Shown piece by piece: positions 1 through 8,922 of a stretch of DNA of 62,484 nt. The stretch is from JAWXCF01 sp034440515 (GTDB taxonomy: Bacteria > Bacteroidota > Bacteroidia > CAILMK01). The notes beneath the pieces were generated by a model that did no database searches, had not been told where the DNA came from, and saw only the letters and a list, made by a program, of their open reading frames with translations. Every line of letters begins with the position of its first letter. Position 1 is the stretch's first letter. The stretch lies in contig JAWXCF010000050.1 in NCBI GenBank assembly GCA_034440515.1, forward strand, positions 1 through 62,484, given 5' to 3'. A program made the translations under genes and the position numbers.

Positions 1-1305
1 AATTTTCATCATATCAATTCTAGGAACTAGACCTGAGGCGTAAGCCATTGCATTTGGCGGCGTGCCAGCTGGAAGCATAAATCCAAATGAGGCTGCAACA
101 GTTGCTGGAAACACCAAAATCATTGGATTAATGTGCATTTGGGTTGCCAAAGTGAACAGTAAGGGTAGTATTAATGCAGCACTTGCAGTGTTACTCATAA
201 ATTCTGTCATTATAATACTAAAAAGTACAATTATCCACAAAAAGATAAATAGAGGTACAATTGTAATCAGTTTTGCTACCCCTGCTACTAATATAATTCC
301 CAATCCACTACTTTCTACTAGCATACCAAGGGTAAGCCCACCACCAAATAAAAGTAAAACGTCCCATTGAATTGATTTAATAATTTGTTTCCAATTCAAC
401 AAACCTGTTATAAATATCAAGAAAATACCTAAGACCGCTACTAATGAACTAAAACTGTCTTTTAAATTTAATAATGGCGATAGTAGGCTGTCTGATAACC
501 ACATCGTAACGATTAATATAAATATAGAAACAAGCGTTTTATTTGGTGGATTTTGTTCTTTAGTCTCCATTAATTCACCTATTTTCATTTTTCTATCTGG
601 ATTGAAGTAAAGCGTTAGCAATAAAATCATAACCGGGAACGTGAGGAGAAATACGGGTAATGAATACCTAAGCCAACTAGTAAATGGTAATTCTAGTATT
701 GCAGCGCCAATTGCATTGGGTGGCGAAGCTACCATAGTTATTACACCCCCAATATTGGCAGAATATGCTATGCCTAATATTAAGAATTTTGATTCAGCGG
801 TAATTCCTTTCTTACTTAATACCCCTAGCAAACCCAATCCTAATGGGATCATCATAGCTGTTGCAGCAGTATTACTTACCCAGCAGGCTGTTAATGAAGT
901 GGCTAACATAAGTAATATAGCCGATTTGTAAAAATTACCTTTAGCAAGGTTTATAAGTTTTTGTGCCAGCAATCTATCTAAGCCATATTGGGTTAATGCA
1001 CCCGCAATTACAAAACCTCCCATAAATAGAAAGATAATAGGATGTGCAAATTGATGAAAGGCTTCACCAGATGGAACAAGATGCAGTAGGCTAGCCATTA
1101 ATGGTATTAGCAAACCTGTCAGGGCAAGAGGTATGGCTTCAGTCATCCATAGTATGGCTACCATAATTAAGAGCGCAAAAGCCCTATCTACCGAAGGAAT
1201 TTCAAATACTGGAAAATATAATAATAAAGAAAAAAGCAAAATGGATATTCCTAATGCAAGAAATTTTACTCTTTTTATAGTGTTGTCTGCTAAAATTTTA
1301 TCCAT
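1..1305 (-). CDS. SLC13/DASS-family anion:sodium symporter, 3' end cut by the window
   Basis: Inner-membrane transporter of the divalent anion:Na+ symporter family (SLC13, INDY/SdcS type), which imports dicarboxylates, sulfate or phosphate. Reading the minus strand from the ATG at 1303-1305 gives 435 codons with no stop before the window edge. The two family SNT motifs are present (SNTAATAMM about residue 147, SNTASAALI about residue 366), each close to a re-entrant hairpin and followed by a proline motif (ASPPNA and GTPPNAMAYASG). The rest is hydrophobic segments, as expected for a 450-500 residue carrier, so only the last helix is probably missing. An in-frame TAA lies directly before the ATG, which fixes the start. 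It lies 87 bases downstream of purD on the same strand and may be the last gene of that run. The substrate cannot be told from sequence. Confidence 0.9.
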   Translation of the reverse strand, partial: MDKILADNTIKRVKFLALGISILLFSLLLYFPVFEIPSVDRAFALLIMVAILWMTEAIPLALTGLLIPLMASLLHLVPSGEAFHQFAHPIIFLFMGGFVIAGALTQYGLDRLLAQKLINLAKGNFYKSAILLMLATSLTACWVSNTAATAMMIPLGLGLLGVLSKKGITAESKFLILGIAYSANIGGVITMVASPPNAIGAAILELPFTSWLRYSLPVFLLTFPVMILLLTLYFNPDRKMKIGELMETKEQNPPNKTLVSIFILIVTMWLSDSLLSPLLNLKDSFSSLVAVLGIFLIFITGLLNWKQIIKSIQWDVLLLFGGGLTLGMLVESSGLGIILVAGVAKLITIVPLFIFLWIIVLFSIIMTEFMSNTASAALILPLLFTLATQMHINPMILVFPATVAASFGFMLPAGTPPNAMAYASGLVPRIDMMKI

Positions 1306-1392
1306 TTATTTTGTTAGTATTTTTGGGATATTTGCAGACATAATATGTGATAAATTTTATTTTTTGTCTTTAATTAAAAGTTAAGAATCTGT

Positions 1393-2667
1393 TTATCTAA
1401 TTAAATCGTTGCCAATATCAATCCTATAGGCAATATTACTGTAGCAAATAGTATTAATTCCTTTATATGATAATTCTTTTGCTTTAGATAGATTGTCAGC
1501 TAAACTTACTATACCTAATACACGACCACCATTAGTATATATTTTATCATCATACATAGTTGTACCTGCGTGAAATATAATTGCGTTTTCTACGTTTGAA
1601 AGACCTGATAACTCTTTGTTGTGATCATATTTACCAGGATAACCGTCACTTACTGCAATGACACAAACAGCAGTTCTTTGGTCAAAACTTAATTTATAGT
1701 TGTTGCTTAATTCTCTTTTTGTAGATTTTATCAAGTAGGGTAGAATATCATCTTTAATTCTTGGTAGAATTACTTGCGTTTCTGGGTCACCTAGTCTAGC
1801 ATTATATTCAATTACAAATGGTTCTCCATCTATATTTATCAATCCGAAGAATAAAAAGCCTCTATAATCAATTTTTTCAAATGCCAAGCCATTTATAGTA
1901 GGCTCTATTATTTTGTTGATAACCTTTTGTTTAAATTCCTCATCACAAAAAGCAACTGGACTAACAGTTCCCATTCCACCAGTGTTGGGACCTTCATCAT
2001 TCTCATATCTTCTTTTATAGTCCTTTGCCTCTGGCAACATTATATAATTATTACCATCAGTTAGGACAAACATACTGCACTCTACACCTTGTAAAAATTG
2101 TTCAACAACTATTATTTTGCCTGCTGCACCTAGGCTGCCATTGCCCAGCATATCTAGTACAGTTTCTTTGGCGTGATCATTTGTTTCACAGATTATTACA
2201 CCTTTGCCTGCTGCTAATCCATCTGCCTTAATTACAACAGGTAGGCTGTGATTAGATACATATTCCAAGGCTTCATTTAATTCCGAACTTTCAAAAGTTT
2301 TGCTAGATGCAGTTGGAATGCTATGCCTTTGCATAAATTCTTTAGCATAAGATTTACTAGACTCAAGTTTTGCACCTGCTGCACTTGGTCCTGTTACTAT
2401 TAATTTTGGATAATTAGATTCCAATTGGTCTGCCAAACCCATAGCCAATGGGTCGTCTGGTGCTATTATCACCATATCTAAATCATATGCAGGTATAGCA
2501 GCAATAATAGCGTTTACATCTGTAGCTTTTATTTCAAGATTTGTTGCTATAGCTTGAGTGCCAGCATTACCTGGTGCTACATATAGTTGTGCGCAAAGAG
2601 GACTTTGGCTGATTTTCCAAGCTAAAGCGTGTTCTCTACCACCGCCACCTATTATTAAAATTTTCAT
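1393..2667 (-). CDS. purD: Phosphoribosylamine--glycine ligase (GAR synthetase)
   Basis: Second step of purine synthesis: ATP-dependent joining of glycine to 5-phosphoribosylamine in the cytoplasm. The 424 residues are normal length for the family. The N-terminal GGGGREHALAWK motif (about 7-18) belongs to the N-domain. The ATP-grasp core carries KADGLAAGKGV (about 147-157), the family signature around PEAKDYKR and NTGGMGTVSPV (about 212-238), and the metal-binding EYNARLGDPETQ (about 286-297). The ATG start gives a directly recognisable N-terminus (MKILIIGGGGREHA). Only 5 bases separate it from the upstream asparaginase gene, so the two are probably cotranscribed; I see no functional reason for this pairing beyond nitrogen metabolism. 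Confidence 0.97.
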   Translation of the reverse strand: MKILIIGGGGREHALAWKISQSPLCAQLYVAPGNAGTQAIATNLEIKATDVNAIIAAIPAYDLDMVIIAPDDPLAMGLADQLESNYPKLIVTGPSAAGAKLESSKSYAKEFMQRHSIPTASSKTFESSELNEALEYVSNHSLPVVIKADGLAAGKGVIICETNDHAKETVLDMLGNGSLGAAGKIIVVEQFLQGVECSMFVLTDGNNYIMLPEAKDYKRRYENDEGPNTGGMGTVSPVAFCDEEFKQKVINKIIEPTINGLAFEKIDYRGFLFFGLINIDGEPFVIEYNARLGDPETQVILPRIKDDILPYLIKSTKRELSNNYKLSFDQRTAVCVIAVSDGYPGKYDHNKELSGLSNVENAIIFHAGTTMYDDKIYTNGGRVLGIVSLADNLSKAKELSYKGINTICYSNIAYRIDIGNDLIR

Positions 2668-2672
2668 ATTGA

Positions 2673-3737
2673 CTATGCGTTTTTATTTAAACTGTGCTGC
2701 ATAAAGAGTAATTCTTGAAATTCATCTTCATTCGCTATTTCAGTACCCACAGACCATTTATTCCAATTTTTGACATCGTGATTTCTGTATTTCTCTAGTT
2801 CCTGTACTTCTAGTGAATTTAGAATTCCTAAATTTTTCACTATTTGTTGTGCTACAGCATATTGTGGTCCCATTAGTCCATCTTCTATTTTAATACAACA
2901 AGCCAACCCTAAATTTAGAAACCCCATTGAATAGATTCCATCTGCCCCAGTTTTCCCAAATATCTTGCCGTTACCTATTTCCATAAGCTCAGTGCAGTAT
3001 CTGTGCCTACCAGCTATCAGATATGGGTATGTAGTTACAGCCTTTATAATTGTTTGGCAAGTTTTAATACGTTCTGGTCCAAATTTAGCAGGGTTTAATA
3101 GATTCGCATAGCCTTTAGCTTGCGCATAAACTGACAGGGAAAATATCGGAGTAGAGCAACCATCTATACCAATATGCATACTTTCTATGGGAACTTCGTG
3201 CATATCTGCAACCACTTGCATTATTCGCTTATGTATTTCGTGGTTTTTATCTAAATAACTATCTAATGGCAAATTGTGAAACTTGCAATAAGCCAAAAAT
3301 CCAGCGTGTTTACCACTACAATTGTTATGAAGTGCATCTGGTTCAGCCCTATTTAATATCAATTCTGCTCTATCTTCATATAATGCTGGATGTTGTGAGC
3401 CACATAACAGATATTCATAACTTAATCCAATTTTGGCTAATATTTGATTTACTACCCTTCTATGCTCTGATTCACCATTGTGACTTCCACACATAATAGC
3501 AATTTCTTCTAAAGTAAAGTCAAAATGTTCCGCAACGCCAGATTCTAATAGTGGAATAACTTGAAACAACTTTAATGCAGACCTCGGGTAGCATACTTGC
3601 TCGATATCGCCTCTGGAAAATACAACATTACCTTCAGTATTTATCAAGCAAACTATACCTCTGTGGTAAGATTCTAAAACCTCGCCACGAAATTTATTTA
3701 CAAGAATTGGGTTAACTATCTGTGATTTAGTTTTCAA
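2673..3737 (-). CDS. L-asparaginase II family protein (thermolabile, PF06089 type), TTG start
   Basis: Predicted cytoplasmic hydrolase of L-asparagine to aspartate and ammonia, of the Rhizobium etli AnsA-like family and unrelated to E. coli AnsB. Supporting motifs are MCGSHNGESEHRRVV (about 82-96), HNNCSGKHAGFLAYC (about 137-151), the GIDGCSTPIFSL block (about 187-198) and the glycine-rich GKIFGKTGADGIYSMG (about 257-272). The family fold starts at NPILVNKFRGEV, and the only start codon in reach is a TTG just before it; the next Met is about 80 residues in, inside the conserved core. I therefore accept TTG. The gene sits 4 bases after the Wzi-like gene and 5 before purD. Confidence 0.88.
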   Translation of the reverse strand: MKTKSQIVNPILVNKFRGEVLESYHRGIVCLINTEGNVVFSRGDIEQVCYPRSALKLFQVIPLLESGVAEHFDFTLEEIAIMCGSHNGESEHRRVVNQILAKIGLSYEYLLCGSQHPALYEDRAELILNRAEPDALHNNCSGKHAGFLAYCKFHNLPLDSYLDKNHEIHKRIMQVVADMHEVPIESMHIGIDGCSTPIFSLSVYAQAKGYANLLNPAKFGPERIKTCQTIIKAVTTYPYLIAGRHRYCTELMEIGNGKIFGKTGADGIYSMGFLNLGLACCIKIEDGLMGPQYAVAQQIVKNLGILNSLEVQELEKYRNHDVKNWNKWSVGTEIANEDEFQELLFMQHSLNKNA

Positions 3738-3741
3738 TATA

Positions 3742-5472
3742 TTAATAAAAATGATCAGGTGAAATGAAGTTATATCTAATGCCTAAGGCTGCATAGTAAT
3801 AGTTTGATTTCATTAATTCATTTGCAGGAGCATACTGCCCAGTTATGTCAACATTTACATTGTGGAATAACTGATAGGTTACCTGCATATCTATCAATGT
3901 TCTATTTACTGTATAGCCTTGGGTAATATTATTTCCATATTCAGACTTATAATTATAGTATGTCCTTAATATGTTACCACCGTAATTTATTTGGCTGCCA
4001 GCTATGTCATAACCTTTAGACAATTGACTTATCTGTGCCTTAATCAAAAATTTTCCTGTAGGATTATATAATAGGGTAAATATAAATTCTCTCAGATTAG
4101 CGCCATTGGGGTTACTAAGGGGCTGTCCAAAGTGTTGGTAATTCTTTCCACTTGTATCGCTTTGAAAAGTATACGGTCTAACGTGGTTATACTCAACTTG
4201 TATATCTAAATTGTTTAGTCCCAGTACATCTACATATTTTACACCCAATTGCAACGCGTACTTATTACCCCACCACAACTGATTATTCTTAAACACCTCT
4301 CCAACCTTAAACTCATCTAACATAATTTGACCATAAAGACGGAATCTTTTGGCAATAACAGAACTAAAATTTGCCCCGACAAAGGCATTATCTGCGCTTC
4401 CATTACTTTGTTCAACTGCCCTATAAAAGATAATGGGGTTTAAGTAAGCAAAGTCGAAACCACGAGATGTATTTCGAGGATTGTTGAAAACTACGGACTC
4501 AAATAATCCGACATTTAGCCATTTCGCTAAATCTATAGACAAATAATGAATGGCAGCGTATTTCTTTGGAAAAAACTTCAAGTTTGTTCTTTGACCATCA
4601 GTTAATTCTGCAAATATATTTTGATATTGAAATCTCCAAATTTTGGTCGTAATCTTTAAGTGCAAATAGTCTGAAGCTAAGTTATCAAGCAAATTGCTTC
4701 TAATTCCGTTTCCTATTTTGTTTCTATCGTGACCAAATTGAAAATTAATATGTTTGGTGGGGGAAAAGGTAATATATCCCCTTGCAGTAAAGTAGTCAGC
4801 TCCTCTGCTTTTATATGGTTTAACGTAAGTCTCACCAACTAAAACTTTATTCTGAGCCAGATATGATGCTGGACCGTAAGGAAACAATGTTTGGTTATCA
4901 GCGACAAAAGTGTAAAAACCAACTCGTTTGTCTAATGCACCCCTTAATTCTATTCCTCTTGTATTTCTAGATATAGTTTCAGAGTATGTGCGTCCACTAT
5001 CTAATGCATTGGGTATTTGTCCACGTCCGTATTGAAGATAGGCAACTGGGTTTATTTGCACCCAAATATTTCGATCAACTGATTGGTACTCGTATAAATT
5101 TACAGTTGATTTATAAACATTATTTTTTAATATTGATATTCCTTTTGGTTGATTGATAGAATCATTTGGTAAAGCAATTTCTGCTTTTAAATATTTAATC
5201 CAATAGCCATCAGCTTTAGTTAGACCATTGTTTTGCCTAGTTGTATCTGTTTTATTCAGATAATTTAAAATTACATTCTTAGCTATTGGGTTTGCGTCTA
5301 AAAATAAATTATTATAAAGTGACCCACTTTTTATTTCTAACCTGTCTAAAGTATGGTAAGCAGGGCTATTAGGTAGTAAATTGTAGGATTGGGAGAATCC
5401 ATTCTGCCAAAAAAACATCACATAAAACAATATTCCAACTAAGGCTAATCTGGGTGATGTAGTTTTACTCAT
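3742..5472 (-). CDS. Outer-membrane beta-barrel protein, Wzi/RemB-like
   Basis: Secreted outer-membrane protein of 576 residues. It has a hydrophobic signal segment (about 9-27, ending near GFSQS), then a mixed region, then many alternating amphipathic strands rich in Tyr, Phe and Asn from about residue 130 to the end, finishing in a terminal phenylalanine-tyrosine strand. Blocks such as FTARGYITFSPTKHINFQFG and the following GNGIRSNLLDN resemble the capsule-assembly Wzi family and the related gliding-motility protein RemB of Flavobacteria. That assignment is by memory of the family and is moderate. Its start overlaps the stop of the ABC permease gene by one base (TAATG), so translation is probably coupled, and the two may act together at the envelope. 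Confidence 0.65.
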   Translation of the reverse strand: MSKTTSPRLALVGILFYVMFFWQNGFSQSYNLLPNSPAYHTLDRLEIKSGSLYNNLFLDANPIAKNVILNYLNKTDTTRQNNGLTKADGYWIKYLKAEIALPNDSINQPKGISILKNNVYKSTVNLYEYQSVDRNIWVQINPVAYLQYGRGQIPNALDSGRTYSETISRNTRGIELRGALDKRVGFYTFVADNQTLFPYGPASYLAQNKVLVGETYVKPYKSRGADYFTARGYITFSPTKHINFQFGHDRNKIGNGIRSNLLDNLASDYLHLKITTKIWRFQYQNIFAELTDGQRTNLKFFPKKYAAIHYLSIDLAKWLNVGLFESVVFNNPRNTSRGFDFAYLNPIIFYRAVEQSNGSADNAFVGANFSSVIAKRFRLYGQIMLDEFKVGEVFKNNQLWWGNKYALQLGVKYVDVLGLNNLDIQVEYNHVRPYTFQSDTSGKNYQHFGQPLSNPNGANLREFIFTLLYNPTGKFLIKAQISQLSKGYDIAGSQINYGGNILRTYYNYKSEYGNNITQGYTVNRTLIDMQVTYQLFHNVNVDITGQYAPANELMKSNYYYAALGIRYNFISPDHFY

Positions 5473-6710
5473 TATTCGTGCCTCAAAGATTCTATTGGGT
5501 CAAGTTTTGCCGCCTTACTGGCTGGGTAAAGTCCTGCGAATATACCTGTGAAAAAGCAAAGGCAGAATCCTAATATTATCCAAGGCCAAGGCATCTGAAA
5601 ACTATCACTAAAGTATCGTGCAACAACATTACCTAATATTATACCTAATAGTATGCCTACTACGCCCCCAATTTGACAAATAACTATAGCCTCTAGTAGA
5701 AATTGATTTCTAATATTCAAATAGTTTGCACCAAGCGCTTTTCTAATTCCTATTTCTCTAGTTCGCTCAGTCACTGTAACTAACATAATGTTTGTTAGCC
5801 CAATAGCTGCACCCAACAGGGTGATAATTCCTATAACTATAGCAATCATTTGTATCGCTCCAACATTTTGCAAAAGCACTTGTATTAGACTGTCACTAGT
5901 AGAAATGCTAAAGTCGTTATTTTCACTAAGTTTTAATCGCCTAACTGCTCTGAAATTTCCCGTACCCTCACTAAGTGATTGGTCCATAGCATTTACATCT
6001 GGTATGGTTACGTTTATTTCATAATTGACATTCCCAGTTAAATATTGATTTTGGGCAGATATTAAGGGCATTATCAGCATATTATCTTGACTTCTGCCAA
6101 ACATCTGTCCTTTGGTCTTTAAAACCCCTATTACAGTATAGGTTTGGTTATCTACTTTTATTATTTTACCCTCAGCCTCTCTCATACCAAATAGGTCAGT
6201 CTTTAATGCTGAACCAATTATGGCTAATTTCCTGCCTGAACTTATTTCCTTTTCAGTAAAATTTCTGCCCTGCTCTATTACTAAGCCACCAGTAGTAATG
6301 AAATTTTCGTCACTACCCACAACAGATATTTTAGGACTGGTTTCTGTTGATTGGTACTCTACAATAGAAGTGCCTGATGCAACAAAACTAATGCTGGTCA
6401 TCCCTTTATCTTTAAACTTAGCCTGAAAGGTCTTAGCTTGCTTATAGTTTATGTTTTTGTACTTGGTTTTTTTATTTCTCCCTCGTTTTAGGTTACCAAG
6501 TTCATCTTGATTGCTAATGCTAAAAGAGTTACTTCCCACACCTGCAAAATTGTTGGTAAGTGATGCCTTTATACCATCTACAGCAGTAAGCATACTGATC
6601 AATGACATTATACCAAATGCAATGATTAGTATAGTAAGCGATGCCCTAATAGCATTCATTCTTATAGCGCCAAGTGCTATTGCTACATTTTCAATCCATT
6701 TCTGCCACAT
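5472..6710 (-). CDS. ABC transporter permease, MacB/FtsX type, without adjacent ATPase
   Basis: Inner-membrane permease with the MacB architecture. One N-terminal TM helix (about 20-45) is followed by a large periplasmic core (MacB_PCD-like, about 46-280), then three C-terminal TM helices (about 285-310, 335-365 and 372-400) of the FtsX family. The conserved TERTREIGIRKALGA motif follows TM2 (about residue 312), and the protein ends in the usual AAKLDPIESLRHE tail. Such permeases work with a separate ATP-binding subunit to drive mechanotransmission or export. No ATPase gene lies in this window, so the partner must be elsewhere. It is the first gene of the apparent minus-strand run towards the Wzi-like barrel. 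No clear TAnnTTTG box is seen upstream. Confidence 0.92.
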   Translation of the reverse strand: MWQKWIENVAIALGAIRMNAIRASLTILIIAFGIMSLISMLTAVDGIKASLTNNFAGVGSNSFSISNQDELGNLKRGRNKKTKYKNINYKQAKTFQAKFKDKGMTSISFVASGTSIVEYQSTETSPKISVVGSDENFITTGGLVIEQGRNFTEKEISSGRKLAIIGSALKTDLFGMREAEGKIIKVDNQTYTVIGVLKTKGQMFGRSQDNMLIMPLISAQNQYLTGNVNYEINVTIPDVNAMDQSLSEGTGNFRAVRRLKLSENNDFSISTSDSLIQVLLQNVGAIQMIAIVIGIITLLGAAIGLTNIMLVTVTERTREIGIRKALGANYLNIRNQFLLEAIVICQIGGVVGILLGIILGNVVARYFSDSFQMPWPWIILGFCLCFFTGIFAGLYPASKAAKLDPIESLRHE

Positions 6711-6748
6711 AATATTTTAAAACAATATTTAGTCATCAATTTTTTATT

Positions 6749-7354
6749 ATGAATAAGAAAATTGATTTACTACGAAAATACTTATATCAATTCTTAGGTT
6801 TGCAACTTTACGATACAATATATATGGATAATACACCGATATGGCTGATTTTGGTGCTAAGCTGTTTGCCCGCAGGCGTTACGGGCTTTGTAGTATGGAC
6901 AATTGTTAAGAAATTTTTTGATAACCAAGAAGTCAGAATGTTCTCAGAAACGATGCGAACACTCAAGAAGGATGTTTTACCACTTCGTTTGCAAGCCTTT
7001 GAGCGATTGACATTATTGCTAGAGAGAATGAACCCTGCTAGTTTGGTAAGCAGACTTAAAAATAACGCTTCTAGTGCCTATGAATTACAACAAATATTTG
7101 TTCAAGAGGTGAGAGCAGAGTTTGATCACAACCTAACCCAACAGGTATATGTCAGTCACGAAATTTGGATACAAATAGTAAATGCTAGAGAGCAGCTAAT
7201 TAAGTCTATACATTTAGCCAATAACCAATTACCACAGGGTGCTAGCAACATAGATTTGTGTAGAGCATTACTAGAAAATGCTGATAGTGAAAGTGTCCGC
7301 AGTATTCAGATAGCCCAAATGGCAATAAAAGAAGAAGTAAGATTGCTGTTTTAA
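6749..7354 (+). CDS. Conserved one-TM protein of unknown function (DUF7935-like)
   Basis: A 201-residue protein with one strong TM helix at about 32-54 (WLILVLSCLPAG and onwards) followed by a charged, helical cytoplasmic domain. The segment LPLRLQAFERLTLLLERMNP (about 88-107) and the EVRAEFDHNLTQQVYVS block are features I associate with a Bacteroidota family of unknown role often placed near methylmalonyl-CoA mutase genes; the family name is recalled, not checked. A second Met at residue 26 (position 6824), just before the TM helix, fits the usual short N-terminus of this family, so the true start may be there. It lies 23 bases before the mutase gene and is probably cotranscribed with it. 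Confidence 0.75.
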   Translation: MNKKIDLLRKYLYQFLGLQLYDTIYMDNTPIWLILVLSCLPAGVTGFVVWTIVKKFFDNQEVRMFSETMRTLKKDVLPLRLQAFERLTLLLERMNPASLVSRLKNNASSAYELQQIFVQEVRAEFDHNLTQQVYVSHEIWIQIVNAREQLIKSIHLANNQLPQGASNIDLCRALLENADSESVRSIQIAQMAIKEEVRLLF

Positions 7355-7377
7355 TTAATAATATTTAGCAAATAGTA

Positions 7378-8922
7378 ATGAGCAATAAAACCAATGATAG
7401 TGGCATACCACTAGACAGAATATATAAGAATTTTAGTCAACCTGATGATGCAGGAGAGTACCCCTATACTAGGGGCATTCATAATACTATGTATAGAGAG
7501 AGGCTGTGGACAATGCGACAATATGCCGGCTTTAGCACAGCAGAGGAAAGTAATAAACGCTACCATTACTTACTAAAACAGGGGACTATGGGTCTAAGTG
7601 TCGCATTTGACCTACCTACACAGATAGGGTATGATAGTGACCACGAATTTAGTGAGGGAGAAGTGGGCAAAGTTGGCGTAGCAATAGATAGTTTGGTTGA
7701 TATCCAGACACTATTTGATGGAATAAACTTAGAGGAGGTGACTACTAGTATGACCATAAATGCAACTGCTTCCATACTTCTGGCCTTTTATATAGCATTA
7801 GCAAAAAAACAAGGTGCAGATTTAAAGAAGATAAGCGGGACAATCCAAAACGATATATTAAAAGAGTATGCTGCAAGAGGCACCTATATATATCCACCTA
7901 AACCGAGTATGCGTATCATAACAGACATATTCGAGTATTGTAGCAAAGAAGTACCCAAGTGGAATACAATAAGTATAAGTGGATACCATATTCGAGAGGC
8001 GGGTTCTACAGCTGTGCAGGAACTAGCTTTCACTTTAGCTAATGGTAAGGCATATGTACAGGCAGCAAAAAAAGCAGGTCTTGCAGTAGATGTATTTGGT
8101 AAAAGATTAAGTTTCTTCTTCAATGCGCATAATAATTTCTTTGAAGAAATAGCCAAGTTTAGAGCAGCAAGAAGAATGTGGGCTAAGATGATGAGAGAAG
8201 AGGGTAGCTTAGATGAGAAAGCTCAAATGTTGAGATTCCATACCCAAACAGGTGGAAGTACACTGACAGCGCAGCAGCCTGTAAATAATATAGTTAGGGT
8301 TACTATTCAAGCTATAGCAGCAATAATGGGCGGAACTCAAAGTCTGCATACAAATGGTTTCGATGAGGCACTGAGCCTACCAACAGAACAAGCAGCACAA
8401 ACAGCACTGCGTACCCAACAGATAATAGGATATGAAAGTGGACTGCCAGATGTAGTTGATCCAATGGGGGGAAGTGCTTATGTTGAGGAATTAACTGACA
8501 ATATAGAGCAAGCTGCTTGGGAGTATATAGAGAAAATAGATGCGATGGGTGGTGCAGTGGCTGCAATAGAGCAACACTATATGCAAAATGAAATTGCTAA
8601 AAGTGCTTATCTATATCAAAAGCAAATTGAGAATAATGAAAAAATCATAATTGGCGTAAATAAATATCAAACAGAGAACAACAATCCCGTCGATTTATTT
8701 AAAATTGATGACAGCATTAGAAATATTCAAACAGAAAAATTAAATAAGATAAAAGCTGACCGAAATCACGAATTGGTGACTGAAAGTTTAAATAAGATAG
8801 AAGAGGCCGCAAAAAGTGGTGAAAACTTGATGCCTCACATAATTTTTGCAGTAGAACAATACACAACCTTAGGTGAAATAGCAAATAGTTTGCGGAACGT
8901 TTTCGGTGAATTTTCTGGTTAA
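7378..8922 (+). CDS. Methylmalonyl-CoA mutase large (catalytic) subunit without B12-binding domain
   Basis: Catalytic TIM-barrel subunit of a coenzyme-B12 acyl-CoA mutase (514 residues). It stops where fused mutases go on into the cobalamin-binding domain (GEIANSLRNVFGEF at the end). Aligning it without gaps to Propionibacterium MutB from memory places Tyr49 (in RQYAGF) at MutB Tyr89, Gln157 at Gln197, Arg167 (in AARGTY) at Arg207 and His204 (in SGYHIREAG) at His244. The Tyr/Arg pair is the methylmalonyl-CoA signature, whereas isobutyryl-CoA mutase has Phe/Gln. The middle (SFFFNAH, FHTQTGG, LTAQQP) looks closer to the split IcmA/HcmA type. A separate small B12-binding subunit is required and is not encoded in this window. 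Confidence 0.93.
   Translation: MSNKTNDSGIPLDRIYKNFSQPDDAGEYPYTRGIHNTMYRERLWTMRQYAGFSTAEESNKRYHYLLKQGTMGLSVAFDLPTQIGYDSDHEFSEGEVGKVGVAIDSLVDIQTLFDGINLEEVTTSMTINATASILLAFYIALAKKQGADLKKISGTIQNDILKEYAARGTYIYPPKPSMRIITDIFEYCSKEVPKWNTISISGYHIREAGSTAVQELAFTLANGKAYVQAAKKAGLAVDVFGKRLSFFFNAHNNFFEEIAKFRAARRMWAKMMREEGSLDEKAQMLRFHTQTGGSTLTAQQPVNNIVRVTIQAIAAIMGGTQSLHTNGFDEALSLPTEQAAQTALRTQQIIGYESGLPDVVDPMGGSAYVEELTDNIEQAAWEYIEKIDAMGGAVAAIEQHYMQNEIAKSAYLYQKQIENNEKIIIGVNKYQTENNNPVDLFKIDDSIRNIQTEKLNKIKADRNHELVTESLNKIEEAAKSGENLMPHIIFAVEQYTTLGEIANSLRNVFGEFSG

Noticed and set aside
1306..1341. An 11-residue reading frame whose stop directly abuts the SLC13 ATG.
   Set aside because: Too short to judge, with no supporting ribosome site or conservation information.
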